DNA from: Thermoleophilaceae bacterium
GTDB taxonomy: Bacteria > Actinomycetota > Thermoleophilia > Solirubrobacterales > Thermoleophilaceae
Reading direction: 5' to 3'
DNA length: 34,347 bases
Assembly (NCBI GenBank): GCA_030446485.1
Contig: JAUJNF010000014.1
Span: 1 to 34,347, forward strand
Position 1 is the stretch's first letter, and each line of letters begins with the position of its first letter. The notes under the pieces were generated by a model. The model was not told the origin of the DNA, did no database searches, and saw nothing but the letters and a program-made list of their open reading frames with translations. Positions 1 to 5,999 of this stretch are shown here, piece by piece. A program made the translations under genes and the position numbers.

Positions 1-81
1 GACCTGCGTGCCAAGGACATCCGCGAGGGCCTTCGCCGGCTGCAGGAGATGAACCTCGTGGACCGCTACCTGCAGACGTAG
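1..81 (+). CDS. disA: DNA integrity scanning protein DisA (C-terminal end only)
   Basis: Only the last 26 codons are in the window, in frame from base 1 to the TAG at 79-81. The tail reads LRAKDIREGLRRLQEMNLVD followed by RYLQT. This resembles the end of the helix-hairpin-helix region of DisA, where a pattern like R-A-R-x-I-R-E-G-L-x-R-L closes the protein. DisA is a diadenylate cyclase that makes c-di-AMP and scans DNA. Known context supports the call: in actinobacteria radA-disA lies close to carD. The assignment rests on a short tail plus synteny, so it is likely but not certain. Confidence 0.6.
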   Translation, partial: DLRAKDIREGLRRLQEMNLVDRYLQT

Positions 82-185
82 TCCCAGATTCACCGTACAA
101 ACGAAGGACGAGGAGGGAAACCATCAGCGATACAGCATGGGAGCACGGCATCGACGACGTCGAGATCACCCGTGAGGTCCCGAAC

Positions 186-716
186 ATGGAGTTCGAGGTG
201 GGAGACGAGGTCGTCTATCCGCACCACGGCGCCGGCAGGGTCATCAAGAAGGAGATGAAGGAGGTGTTCGGCGAGAGCCGTGAGTACCTCATGATCAAGA
301 TCCTTCACAACGACATGACCGTCCGCGTCCCGTGTCAGAACGCCGGCATGGCCGGCCTGCGGCGCGTGATCGGGGAGGAGGCGGTGGCGCGAGTCCTGTC
401 GGTCCTTCGCGACGACGTGAGCCAGATGCCGAAGAACTGGAACCGGCGCTTCAAGCACAACCGCGACAAGATCAAGACGGGCGACGTCTTCGAGCTCGCC
501 GAGGTGGTGCGCAACCTGGCGATCCGGGAGGCCGACAAGGGCCTCTCCACCGGGGAGAAGCAGATGTACACCCGGGCCAAGAAGATCCTGGCCTCGGAGC
601 TCATGTACGCGATCGAGATGGAGGAGGACGACGCGGAGGCTCACCTCGAGAACCTGATCGAGGAGGCCCACTCCGGTCGCGCCGCCGCGGCCGAGTCCGC
701 GGCCGCGGCCGTCTAG
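186..716 (+). CDS. carD: CarD/CdnL-type RNA polymerase-binding transcription regulator
   Basis: The 176-residue protein opens with the CarD_CdnL/TRCF RNAP-interacting domain (FEVGDEVVYPHHGAGRV, residues about 3-65). A helical DNA-binding part follows (residues about 75-160, including NWNRRFKHNRDKIKTGD and a conserved Trp at the fork-contact position), then an Ala-rich tail. CarD binds the RNAP beta subunit and stabilises open promoter complexes. The length fits the family (about 160 residues) with a slightly longer tail. ATG 186 matches where homologues begin. However, a strong AGGAGGG at 111-117 sits 5-6 nt before an in-frame ATC at 123 with no stop between, so a longer form with 21 extra residues is possible. 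ispD follows 15 nt later, so it is probably cotranscribed. Confidence 0.93.
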   Translation: MEFEVGDEVVYPHHGAGRVIKKEMKEVFGESREYLMIKILHNDMTVRVPCQNAGMAGLRRVIGEEAVARVLSVLRDDVSQMPKNWNRRFKHNRDKIKTGDVFELAEVVRNLAIREADKGLSTGEKQMYTRAKKILASELMYAIEMEEDDAEAHLENLIEEAHSGRAAAAESAAAAV

Positions 717-731
717 CCCGTTCCCGCAGGC

Positions 732-1379
732 GTGGCCGTCGTCGGGATCGTTCCCGCCGCCGGCAGCGGCGAGCGTCTTGGTGCTTCAGGGCCCAAGGCG
801 TTCGTCGCGTGCGCCGGGCGGCCACTCATCGACTGGAGCCTCGAGGTGCTGGCTGCCGTATGTGACCGCGTGGTGGTGGCCGTGCCGCCGGGCTACGAGG
901 ACGGCGATGATCGCGTGGTCGGCGGCCGCCACCGCTCGCAGTCGGTGCGCGCGGCGCTGGAGGCGGCGCCCGAGGCCACCGTGGCAGTGGTGCACGACGC
1001 GGCGCGACCGTTCCTCACGGTGGCGCTCGTGGAGCGCTGCGTAGCGCAGGTTCGTGCGGGATGGGACGGCGCGGTGGCCGCGGCTCCCATGACCGACACG
1101 GTGAAGGAGGCGGGCCCCGACGGCCGCGTGCTGCGCACGCTGGACCGCTCGACTCTGTGGGCCATCCAGACCCCACAGGTGTTCGCCGCGGACGCCCTGC
1201 GGCAGGCGCTCGCGGTGCCCGACCGCGTGCTGGCCGGCGCCACCGACGACGCTTCGCTCGTCGAGGCCGCCGGCGGCTCGGTGCGCGTGGTCGAGGCGCC
1301 GCCCGAGAACGTGAAGGTCACCTGGCCCGCCGACCTGCGTGCCGCCGAGGCGGTGCTGCGGGCCCGGGCGGCGGTCTGA
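732..1379 (+). CDS. ispD: 2-C-methyl-D-erythritol 4-phosphate cytidylyltransferase IspD
   Basis: IspD transfers CMP from CTP to MEP in the non-mevalonate isoprenoid pathway. The 215-residue protein shows the N-terminal nucleotide-binding loop (IVPAAGSGERLG, residues 6-17) with a following Lys (GPKAF). It also has VVHDAARPF (about residues 92-100), the TDTVKEA segment that contacts MEP, and the WAIQTPQVF and TDDASLVE motifs typical of the family. The GTG at 732 leaves a 15-nt gap after carD and places the glycine loop at the usual distance. Length is normal. The next enzyme but one in the pathway, IspF, follows about 160 nt downstream. Confidence 0.95.
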   Translation: MAVVGIVPAAGSGERLGASGPKAFVACAGRPLIDWSLEVLAAVCDRVVVAVPPGYEDGDDRVVGGRHRSQSVRAALEAAPEATVAVVHDAARPFLTVALVERCVAQVRAGWDGAVAAAPMTDTVKEAGPDGRVLRTLDRSTLWAIQTPQVFAADALRQALAVPDRVLAGATDDASLVEAAGGSVRVVEAPPENVKVTWPADLRAAEAVLRARAAV

Positions 1380-1415
1380 GCGCGGCGTCGGTGGCGGCTC
1401 GACCTTGGTCGCTTC

Positions 1416-1421
1416 TACGAT
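1416..1421 (+). promoter_or_regulatory. Putative internal -10 box (TACGAT) before the ispF leader ORF
   Basis: TACGAT at 1416-1421 lies 7 nt upstream of ATG 1429, the spacing expected for a leaderless transcript in actinobacteria. No good -35 hexamer is visible 16-18 nt upstream. The same TANNNT-N6/7-start arrangement recurs at several other genes in this window. Confidence 0.45.
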
Positions 1422-1428
1422 CTGGCGC

Positions 1429-1545
1429 ATGACCCGCACCGCTGAAGCGGACACCATCCTGCCCCCGGGGGCCAGGAGACCAACAGGGCAGGACGGCGCC
1501 GGCGGCCGCGCGTCGTCCGGGTGCCTTCCAGGACCGCGCCGGTGA
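1429..1545 (+). CDS. Possible 38-residue leader ORF coupled to ispF
   Basis: This short frame begins at ATG 1429 (MTRTAEADTILPPGARRPTG) and stops at TGA 1543-1545. The stop overlaps a GTG start of ispF at 1542 in the form GTGA, the usual geometry for translational coupling. The DNA under it can form two mutually exclusive hairpins. One is CCTGCCC with GGGcCAGG (1458-1476). The other is TCCTGCCC (1457-1464) with GGGCAGGA (1486-1493). The peptide is rich in Gly, Pro and Arg and resembles nothing I know. It may be a real leader peptide, or simply the 5' leader of ispF read in an open frame. Confidence 0.35.
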   Translation: MTRTAEADTILPPGARRPTGQDGAGGRASSGCLPGPRR

Positions 1546-2027
1546 CAGCACGGGTGGGCATCGGCTACGACCTCCATCCTCTCGCCGAGGGCCGGCGGCT
1601 CGTGCTCGGTGGGGTCGAGATCCCGGGTGCCGACCGCGGGCTCGTCGGCCACTCGGACGCCGATGCGCTCACGCACGCGATCATCGACGCCCTGCTCGGC
1701 GCCGCCGGCCTCGGCGACATAGGCCAGCACTTCCCGGACACCGACGAGCGCTGGCGCGACGCGAACAGCCTGACGCTGCTGGCGGAGGTCTGCACCTTCC
1801 TCGAGGACCATGGCTGGACGCCGATCCACTTCGACGCCACGGTGATCTGCGAGACCCCGCGGCTCGCCCCCCACCGGGACGCCATGCGCCTCAGCCTGGC
1901 GGAGACGGCCGGGCTGCAGCCCCTCGAGGTCAACGTCAAGTTCACCACCAACGAGGGCCTCGGGGTGATGGGCCGCGCTGAGGCCATAGCCGCGACCGCC
2001 GTGGCCACCGTCGAGCGCGCCGGCTGA
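1542..2027 (+). CDS. ispF: 2-C-methyl-D-erythritol 2,4-cyclodiphosphate synthase IspF
   Basis: IspF cyclises CDP-ME 2-phosphate to MEcPP with release of CMP; it works as a trimer with a zinc ion. The metal site pattern is present near the N-terminus (GIGYDLHPL: Asp and His), followed by GLVGHSDADALTHAIIDALLGAAGLGDIGQ split over residues 34-62, the classic IspF core. FPDTDERW and the C-terminal FTTNEGLGVMGRAEAIAA (CMP and homotrimer contacts) complete it. I chose GTG 1542 because it overlaps the leader ORF stop and gives the normal length of about 161 residues. GTG 1521 is an alternative that adds 7 residues. Confidence 0.94.
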   Translation: MTARVGIGYDLHPLAEGRRLVLGGVEIPGADRGLVGHSDADALTHAIIDALLGAAGLGDIGQHFPDTDERWRDANSLTLLAEVCTFLEDHGWTPIHFDATVICETPRLAPHRDAMRLSLAETAGLQPLEVNVKFTTNEGLGVMGRAEAIAATAVATVERAG

Positions 2028-2048
2028 GCCGCCGGGGCAGTCGCCGGA

Positions 2049-3401
2049 GTGCGAGAGGTCCGCGTCCACGACACGCTCAGCGGCGCCCTGTGCCCGCTGC
2101 GCCCGCGCGACCCCGGATCGGTCGGGATCTACGCCTGCGGCCCCACCGTCTATGCCCCCGTTCACGTGGGCAACGCGCGGCCGTTTGTGGTCTTCGCGCT
2201 GTTCAAGCGCTTCCTCGAGCATCTGGGCCACCGCGTGACGCTCGTGGAGAACGTGACCGACGTGAACGACAAGATCTACGCGGCGGCGCGCGAGGCTGGC
2301 GTCGGCAGCGCGGAGCTGGCGCGAGGGATGACCGAGCGCTACGAGGCCGACACCGACCGGCTCGGGCTGGGCCGGCCGGATCACGAGCCGAAGGCGAGCG
2401 AGACGATCACCCCGATCGTGGACCTGATCGGGGCCCTCATCGAGCGGGGGCACGCCTACGTGGCCGAGGGGGACGTGTACTTCCGGGTGGCGAGCTTTCC
2501 GGGCTACGGCCGCCTATCGAACCGGGAGGGAGACGAGGGCACCGGCGAGGAGGACTCGGCCCTGAAGGAGAGTCCGCGGGACTTCGCGCTGTGGAAGGCG
2601 CAGAAGCCGGGGGAGGACACGGCGTGGCCGGCGCCCTGGGGGCTCGGGCGCCCGGGCTGGCACATCGAGTGCTCCGCGATGGCCGAGGCCATCCTGGGGC
2701 TCGACTTCGACATCCACGGCGGTGGCATCGACCTCGTCTTCCCTCACCACGAGAACGAGCTGGCGCAGACCGAGGCAGGGCGGGCGGCGCCGCTCGCCCG
2801 CGCGTGGATGCACAACGGGATGATCCGCTTCGAGGGCGACAAGATGTCGAAGTCGGTCGGCAACATCCGCTCGCTGACGGGCGCGCTCGACGAGGTCGGG
2901 CGCGACGCGCTGGTGATGTACTTCGTCGGGGGCCACTACCGCCAGCCGCTCAGCTTCTCCGCCGAAGCCCTGGAGGAAGCCGGGCGCGCGGTGGACCGGC
3001 TGCGCGAGTTCTGCCGCCGTCTCGACCGCTCGGCCGCCGGACCGCCGGAAAGCGACGCCTACCTCGAGCGCTTCCTCGACGCTCTGGCCGACGACTTCAA
3101 CACGCCGGCCGCTCGGGCGGAGCTGTTCGCGTGGGTGAGCGAGGGAAACCGGCGCATGGACGCCGGGGAGCGTCTCGGCGTCGGTCGGCTGCAGGAGATG
3201 CTCTGGATGCTCGGGCTCGAGGCGCTGCTCGACGCCGAGAGCGAGGTGCCGGATCCGGTGGCCGAACGCCTGCTGGCCGAACGGCAGGCGGCCCGAGCAA
3301 ACCGTGACTTCGCGACCGCGGACGCCCGCCGGGACGAGCTGGCCGCGCTCGGCTGGGTGGTGCGCGACACCGCCGAGGGCCCGGTGCTGGTCCGCGCTTG
3401 A
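2049..3401 (+). CDS. cysS: Cysteinyl-tRNA synthetase
   Basis: This 450-residue class I aminoacyl-tRNA synthetase charges tRNA-Cys. Visible motifs are the first zinc ligand in YACGPTVY (about residues 28-35), the HIGH-type signature HVGNAR (about 39-44), WHIECSAM and FPHHENELAQTEA (remaining zinc ligands, residues about 203-245), and the KMSKS loop GDKMSKSVGN (about 274-283). The DALR-type helical tail follows. There is no sign of the MshC (cysteine:glucosaminyl inositol ligase) paralogue pattern; the length and the full tail fit CysS. GTG 2049 is 21 nt after the ispF stop. The stop overlaps the rlmB start. Confidence 0.96.
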   Translation: MREVRVHDTLSGALCPLRPRDPGSVGIYACGPTVYAPVHVGNARPFVVFALFKRFLEHLGHRVTLVENVTDVNDKIYAAAREAGVGSAELARGMTERYEADTDRLGLGRPDHEPKASETITPIVDLIGALIERGHAYVAEGDVYFRVASFPGYGRLSNREGDEGTGEEDSALKESPRDFALWKAQKPGEDTAWPAPWGLGRPGWHIECSAMAEAILGLDFDIHGGGIDLVFPHHENELAQTEAGRAAPLARAWMHNGMIRFEGDKMSKSVGNIRSLTGALDEVGRDALVMYFVGGHYRQPLSFSAEALEEAGRAVDRLREFCRRLDRSAAGPPESDAYLERFLDALADDFNTPAARAELFAWVSEGNRRMDAGERLGVGRLQEMLWMLGLEALLDAESEVPDPVAERLLAERQAARANRDFATADARRDELAALGWVVRDTAEGPVLVRA

Positions 3402-4093
3402 TCGTCTACGGCCGCAACCCGGTGCGGGAGGCCCTGCGCGGCAAGCGCGCGGTGACCGGGGCGTGGGCCACGACGGCCGCGGCGCGCGAGCCGTGGCTGC
3501 GGTCGGTCGGCCCCCGCATGGCATCGGGCGAGGAGCTCACCCAACTGTGCGGCTCCCCCGACCATCAGGGAGTCTGCGCGGAGGCGGCTCCGTATCCCTA
3601 CTCGGACCCCGACGATCTCCTCGGGGCCGCCGATGCGCTAGTGGTGTGCCTCGACCAGGTTCAGGACCCCCGCAACCTCGGCGCGGTGTGCCGGGTGGCC
3701 GAGTGCGCGGGAGCCGCGGGGGTGGTGATCCCGGAACGCCGCTCGGCGGAGGTGAGCCCGGCCGTCTGCAAAGCGTCGGCGGGGGCGGTCGAGCACCTAC
3801 CGCTTGCGCGCGTGCGCAACGTGGCGGACTACCTGATCGGCGCCAAGGCCGCCGGCGCCTGGGTGTACGGGGCCGCGGGCGGCGAAGGCGTGCCCTATGA
3901 CCGCCCGGACTATGCGGGCCGGGTGGTGCTGGTGCTCGGTTCCGAGGGCGAGGGCCTGCGGCCGCGCGTGGCCGCTTCGTGCGACGCGCTCGTGTCGCTG
4001 CCCGTGCGTGGGCGTGTTGGGTCGCTGAACGTGTCGGCCGCCGCCGCGGCATTGGTGTACGGGATCTTGCATTTTCGTGCCGACCGGGGTTGA
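3398..4093 (+). CDS. rlmB: SpoU/TrmH-family 23S rRNA (guanosine-2'-O)-methyltransferase, RlmB-like
   Basis: The protein of 231 residues begins IVYGRNPVREALRG, the short L30e-like substrate-binding domain of RlmB/TrmH enzymes. The SPOUT knot follows: LDQVQDPRNLGAVCRVAECAG (motif 1, split here at residues about 83-103), VLGSEGEGLRPRV (motif 2) and LPVRGRVGSLNVSAAAA (motif 3). These form the SAM-binding trefoil knot. It starts at TTG 3398, overlapping the cysS stop (TTGA), which matches the cysS-rlmB coupling seen in Mycobacterium. The exact methylated position cannot be read from sequence. Confidence 0.9.
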   Translation: MIVYGRNPVREALRGKRAVTGAWATTAAAREPWLRSVGPRMASGEELTQLCGSPDHQGVCAEAAPYPYSDPDDLLGAADALVVCLDQVQDPRNLGAVCRVAECAGAAGVVIPERRSAEVSPAVCKASAGAVEHLPLARVRNVADYLIGAKAAGAWVYGAAGGEGVPYDRPDYAGRVVLVLGSEGEGLRPRVAASCDALVSLPVRGRVGSLNVSAAAAALVYGILHFRADRG

Positions 4094-4118
4094 CAGAACA
4101 GCGCACCACCCCCATACT
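4090..4118 (+). promoter_or_regulatory. Sigma-70-type promoter of the SigH-like gene
   Basis: A full-consensus -35 TTGACA (4090-4095) overlaps the rlmB stop codon. It is followed after exactly 17 nt by CATACT (4113-4118), which matches TATAAT at four of six places. Transcription would start near 4125 and give a leader of about 117 nt. It is the best housekeeping promoter I see in the window. Confidence 0.65.
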
Positions 4119-4175
4119 CGCCGCCAACAGATAAGGCTTGACTTGAGGGTTGTCCTTGAGTTTGGCACCATCTGG

Positions 4176-4230
4176 CGTACCAGGGGAGGTACGTGCGCCG
4201 CGCTTCAGACCCCGGAGAAAAGGGGCTGAA
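4176..4230 (+). promoter_or_regulatory. Two hairpins in the 5' leader of the SigH-like sigma gene
   Basis: Hairpin 1 pairs CGTACC (4176-4181) with GGTACG (4188-4193) around a 6-nt purine loop. Hairpin 2 pairs TTCAG and CCCC (4204-4213, one bulged A) with GGGG and CTGAA (4222-4230) around an A-rich 8-nt loop. Hairpin 2 ends directly before the Shine-Dalgarno-like AGGGG at 4231-4235, which lies 6 nt before GTG 4242. The layout would let the RNA fold influence translation of the sigma factor. No known riboswitch class was recognised. Confidence 0.45.
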
Positions 4231-4241
4231 AGGGGATCCAC

Positions 4242-4910
4242 GTGGCTTTTGCAGCAGCACGCGCGCCGTTCGGTGCGGTCAAGACTCAGCCTGGAGTCGA
4301 GCCTGATGACTACTACCTGATCGCCCTCGCCCGGGGCGGCCGGGGGGACGCCTACGACCGGCTGGTGCGGCGCTACCACGGCTTCGTCCGGCTCAAGGCG
4401 TCGTCGTACTTCCTGATCGGAGGCGATGCGGAGGACCTCGTCCAGGAGGGACTCGTCGGCCTGTACAAGGCGGTGCGCGACTACCGCAGCGACCGGGAGT
4501 CGAGCTTCAGGAACTTCGCGGAGCTGTGCATCACGCGCCAGATCATCACCGCGGTGAAGACGGCCACGCGCAACAAGCACACGCCCCTCAACGGATACGT
4601 GTCGTTCTCCCAGACGCCCACCGCCGGCGGCGACGGCGAGCCGACCCTCGACGAGGTCCTGCCCGGGCCCACCACCCACGACCCCGTCAACCAGGTGATC
4701 TCCACGGAGGAGCTCCACAGCCTGGTGGCGTGCCTGTCGAGCGTGCTGTCCGAGCTCGAGAGCTCGGTGTTGTCGCTCTATCTCGACGGCTACTCGTACG
4801 AGGCGGTCGGCGAGCGGTTGGAGTGCGACGCCAAGACCGTGGACAACGCCCTCCAGCGCGTGAAGCGCAAGGTGGGCGCGCACCTGGAGTCGCGCAACGT
4901 GATGCTCTAG
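4242..4910 (+). CDS. SigH (Spo0H)-like RNA polymerase sigma factor
   Basis: This 222-residue sigma-70 family protein has region 2 at residues about 25-105 (AEDLVQEGLVGLYKAVRDY) and region 4 at residues about 160-215 (LDGYSYEAVGERLECDAKTV plus DNALQRVKRK). The segment RNKHTPLNGYVSF between them is a hallmark of the SigH/Spo0H group known from Bacillus, where it drives transition-state genes. No sporulation gene is seen nearby, so its role here is open; SigH-like factors occur widely in non-spore-formers. GTG 4242 has AGGGG 6 nt upstream. It has its own promoter at 4090 and a structured leader. No anti-sigma gene is adjacent. Confidence 0.88.
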   Translation: MAFAAARAPFGAVKTQPGVEPDDYYLIALARGGRGDAYDRLVRRYHGFVRLKASSYFLIGGDAEDLVQEGLVGLYKAVRDYRSDRESSFRNFAELCITRQIITAVKTATRNKHTPLNGYVSFSQTPTAGGDGEPTLDEVLPGPTTHDPVNQVISTEELHSLVACLSSVLSELESSVLSLYLDGYSYEAVGERLECDAKTVDNALQRVKRKVGAHLESRNVML

Positions 4911-4967
4911 CGGCGGGACTGCCACCGGCGTTCGCCGCGGCGTCGGGCCGCGGCCGATGCCGTATGA

Positions 4968-5933
4968 GTGCCGGCTCGCGAGCGTCCCGCGGCCGATCCG
5001 GCACTCAAGGCCCTCGCACGAGCGGCCGACGTAACGCGGGTGAACCCGATCGCAGGCGCGAAGGCCACGTCGGACCGCCGCCGTCAGGGCGCCGCCGTAT
5101 TCGCCACCGTTGCGGGCGCGGGTGCGGTGCTGGCCGGCCTCGTGCCCGCCCCGGCGACATCCGCGGCGCCCGCCACGGAGCCACCCGAAGCGGCCGCCGT
5201 CGCACGGGTGGCCGGGGACTTTCCGGCGCTGAAGAGCCCCCGGGAGCTCTCGACCGGCACCGTCGAGGCCCGCGCGAAGGACGCGCGGCGATCGAGGGCC
5301 GGGAGCTCCGCCCAGCCAGCGCCTCGAGGTGCTAGCGCCCGGCTCGTGACCGTGCGGCGCGGATCGGTGGCGCTGCGCGAGCGCCCGACCGGCCGGACGG
5401 TGGCTCGGATGGGCGCGCGCACCCGATTCGGGACCACCAGCGTGGTATCGGTGGTCAGCCGGCGCGGGCGGTGGCTGGGCGTGACGTCCCCCGACCGGCC
5501 GAACGGCCGCCTCGCGTGGATCGACGGGCGAGACGAGGGCCTCGAGCGCTCGCGCACGAGCTTCTCCCTGCACGCCGACCTGTCGCGCCGCACGCTCGAG
5601 CTGCGCCGGGGTGGACGCGCGATCAAGCGCATGACCGTCGCCATCGGGCGGGCCGGCTCGAGCACGCCCACGGGGCGCTTCGCCCTCACCGACAAGCTCG
5701 ATGGCTCCGACTACGGCGGCTACTTCGGCTGCTGCATCCTGGCGCTATCGGGTACGCAGCCGAACCTGCCCGCCGGCTGGGCCGGCGGCGACCGTCTGGC
5801 CATCCACGGCACCAACTCGCCGGAGACGATCGGCGAGGCGGCGTCGGCCGGCTGCCTCCGCGCCGCTGACGACTCGATGCGCGACCTGATGCGCCGCGTG
5901 CCGGTGGGCACGCCGGTGTTCATCAGGGTCTGA
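4968..5933 (+). CDS. L,D-transpeptidase (YkuD domain), exported
   Basis: The C-terminal half holds a YkuD catalytic domain (residues about 190-320). It includes TPTGRFALTDK and the active-site stretch HGTNSPETIGEAASAGCLRA, where the His, Gly-Cys and nearby Arg match the family's H-x(14-17)-S/T-x-G-C-h-R/N pattern. Such enzymes form 3-3 crosslinks in peptidoglycan or attach proteins to it. Before it lies an SH3-like region (residues about 120-185, VTVRRGSVALRERPTG). The N-terminus has a basic stretch then a hydrophobic segment (GAAVFATVAGAGAVLAGLV) ending in an Ala-rich cleavage region, so it is exported. GTG 4968 gives the longest frame. GTG 5040 would give a more ordinary signal peptide and may be the true start. 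Confidence 0.85.
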   Translation: MPARERPAADPALKALARAADVTRVNPIAGAKATSDRRRQGAAVFATVAGAGAVLAGLVPAPATSAAPATEPPEAAAVARVAGDFPALKSPRELSTGTVEARAKDARRSRAGSSAQPAPRGASARLVTVRRGSVALRERPTGRTVARMGARTRFGTTSVVSVVSRRGRWLGVTSPDRPNGRLAWIDGRDEGLERSRTSFSLHADLSRRTLELRRGGRAIKRMTVAIGRAGSSTPTGRFALTDKLDGSDYGGYFGCCILALSGTQPNLPAGWAGGDRLAIHGTNSPETIGEAASAGCLRAADDSMRDLMRRVPVGTPVFIRV

Positions 5934-5986
5934 GGCCGGACGCCTACACGGCGCTCTGACATGAACCACTCCGCTATCGGCCTTCG

Positions 5987-5992
5987 TATCCT
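5987..5992 (+). promoter_or_regulatory. -10 box (TATCCT) for a leaderless sugar-dehydrogenase mRNA
   Basis: TATCCT ends 7 nt before ATG 6000, so transcription would begin at or next to the start codon. This decides the start of the downstream gene over the in-frame ATG 5961, which lies upstream of the box. No clear -35 is seen. Confidence 0.5.
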
Positions 5993-5999
5993 CCCGTCG

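Noticed and set aside
786..2453. Minus-strand open frame of 555 codons opposite ispD, ispF and cysS
   Set aside because: The three plus-strand genes are unmistakable enzymes; the antisense frame has no family motif and an Arg/His-rich composition.
4161..4176. Sigma-54-like promoter (TTTGGCAC ... TGGC) upstream of the SigH-like gene
   Set aside because: Only 9 nt separate the GG and GC elements instead of 10, and no sigma-54 activator is nearby; a good sigma-70 promoter exists at 4090-4118.
5961..5999. Upstream in-frame ATG 5961 as start of the sugar dehydrogenase
   Set aside because: It lies before the TATCCT box and would put 13 non-signal residues ahead of an otherwise perfect lipoprotein signal.
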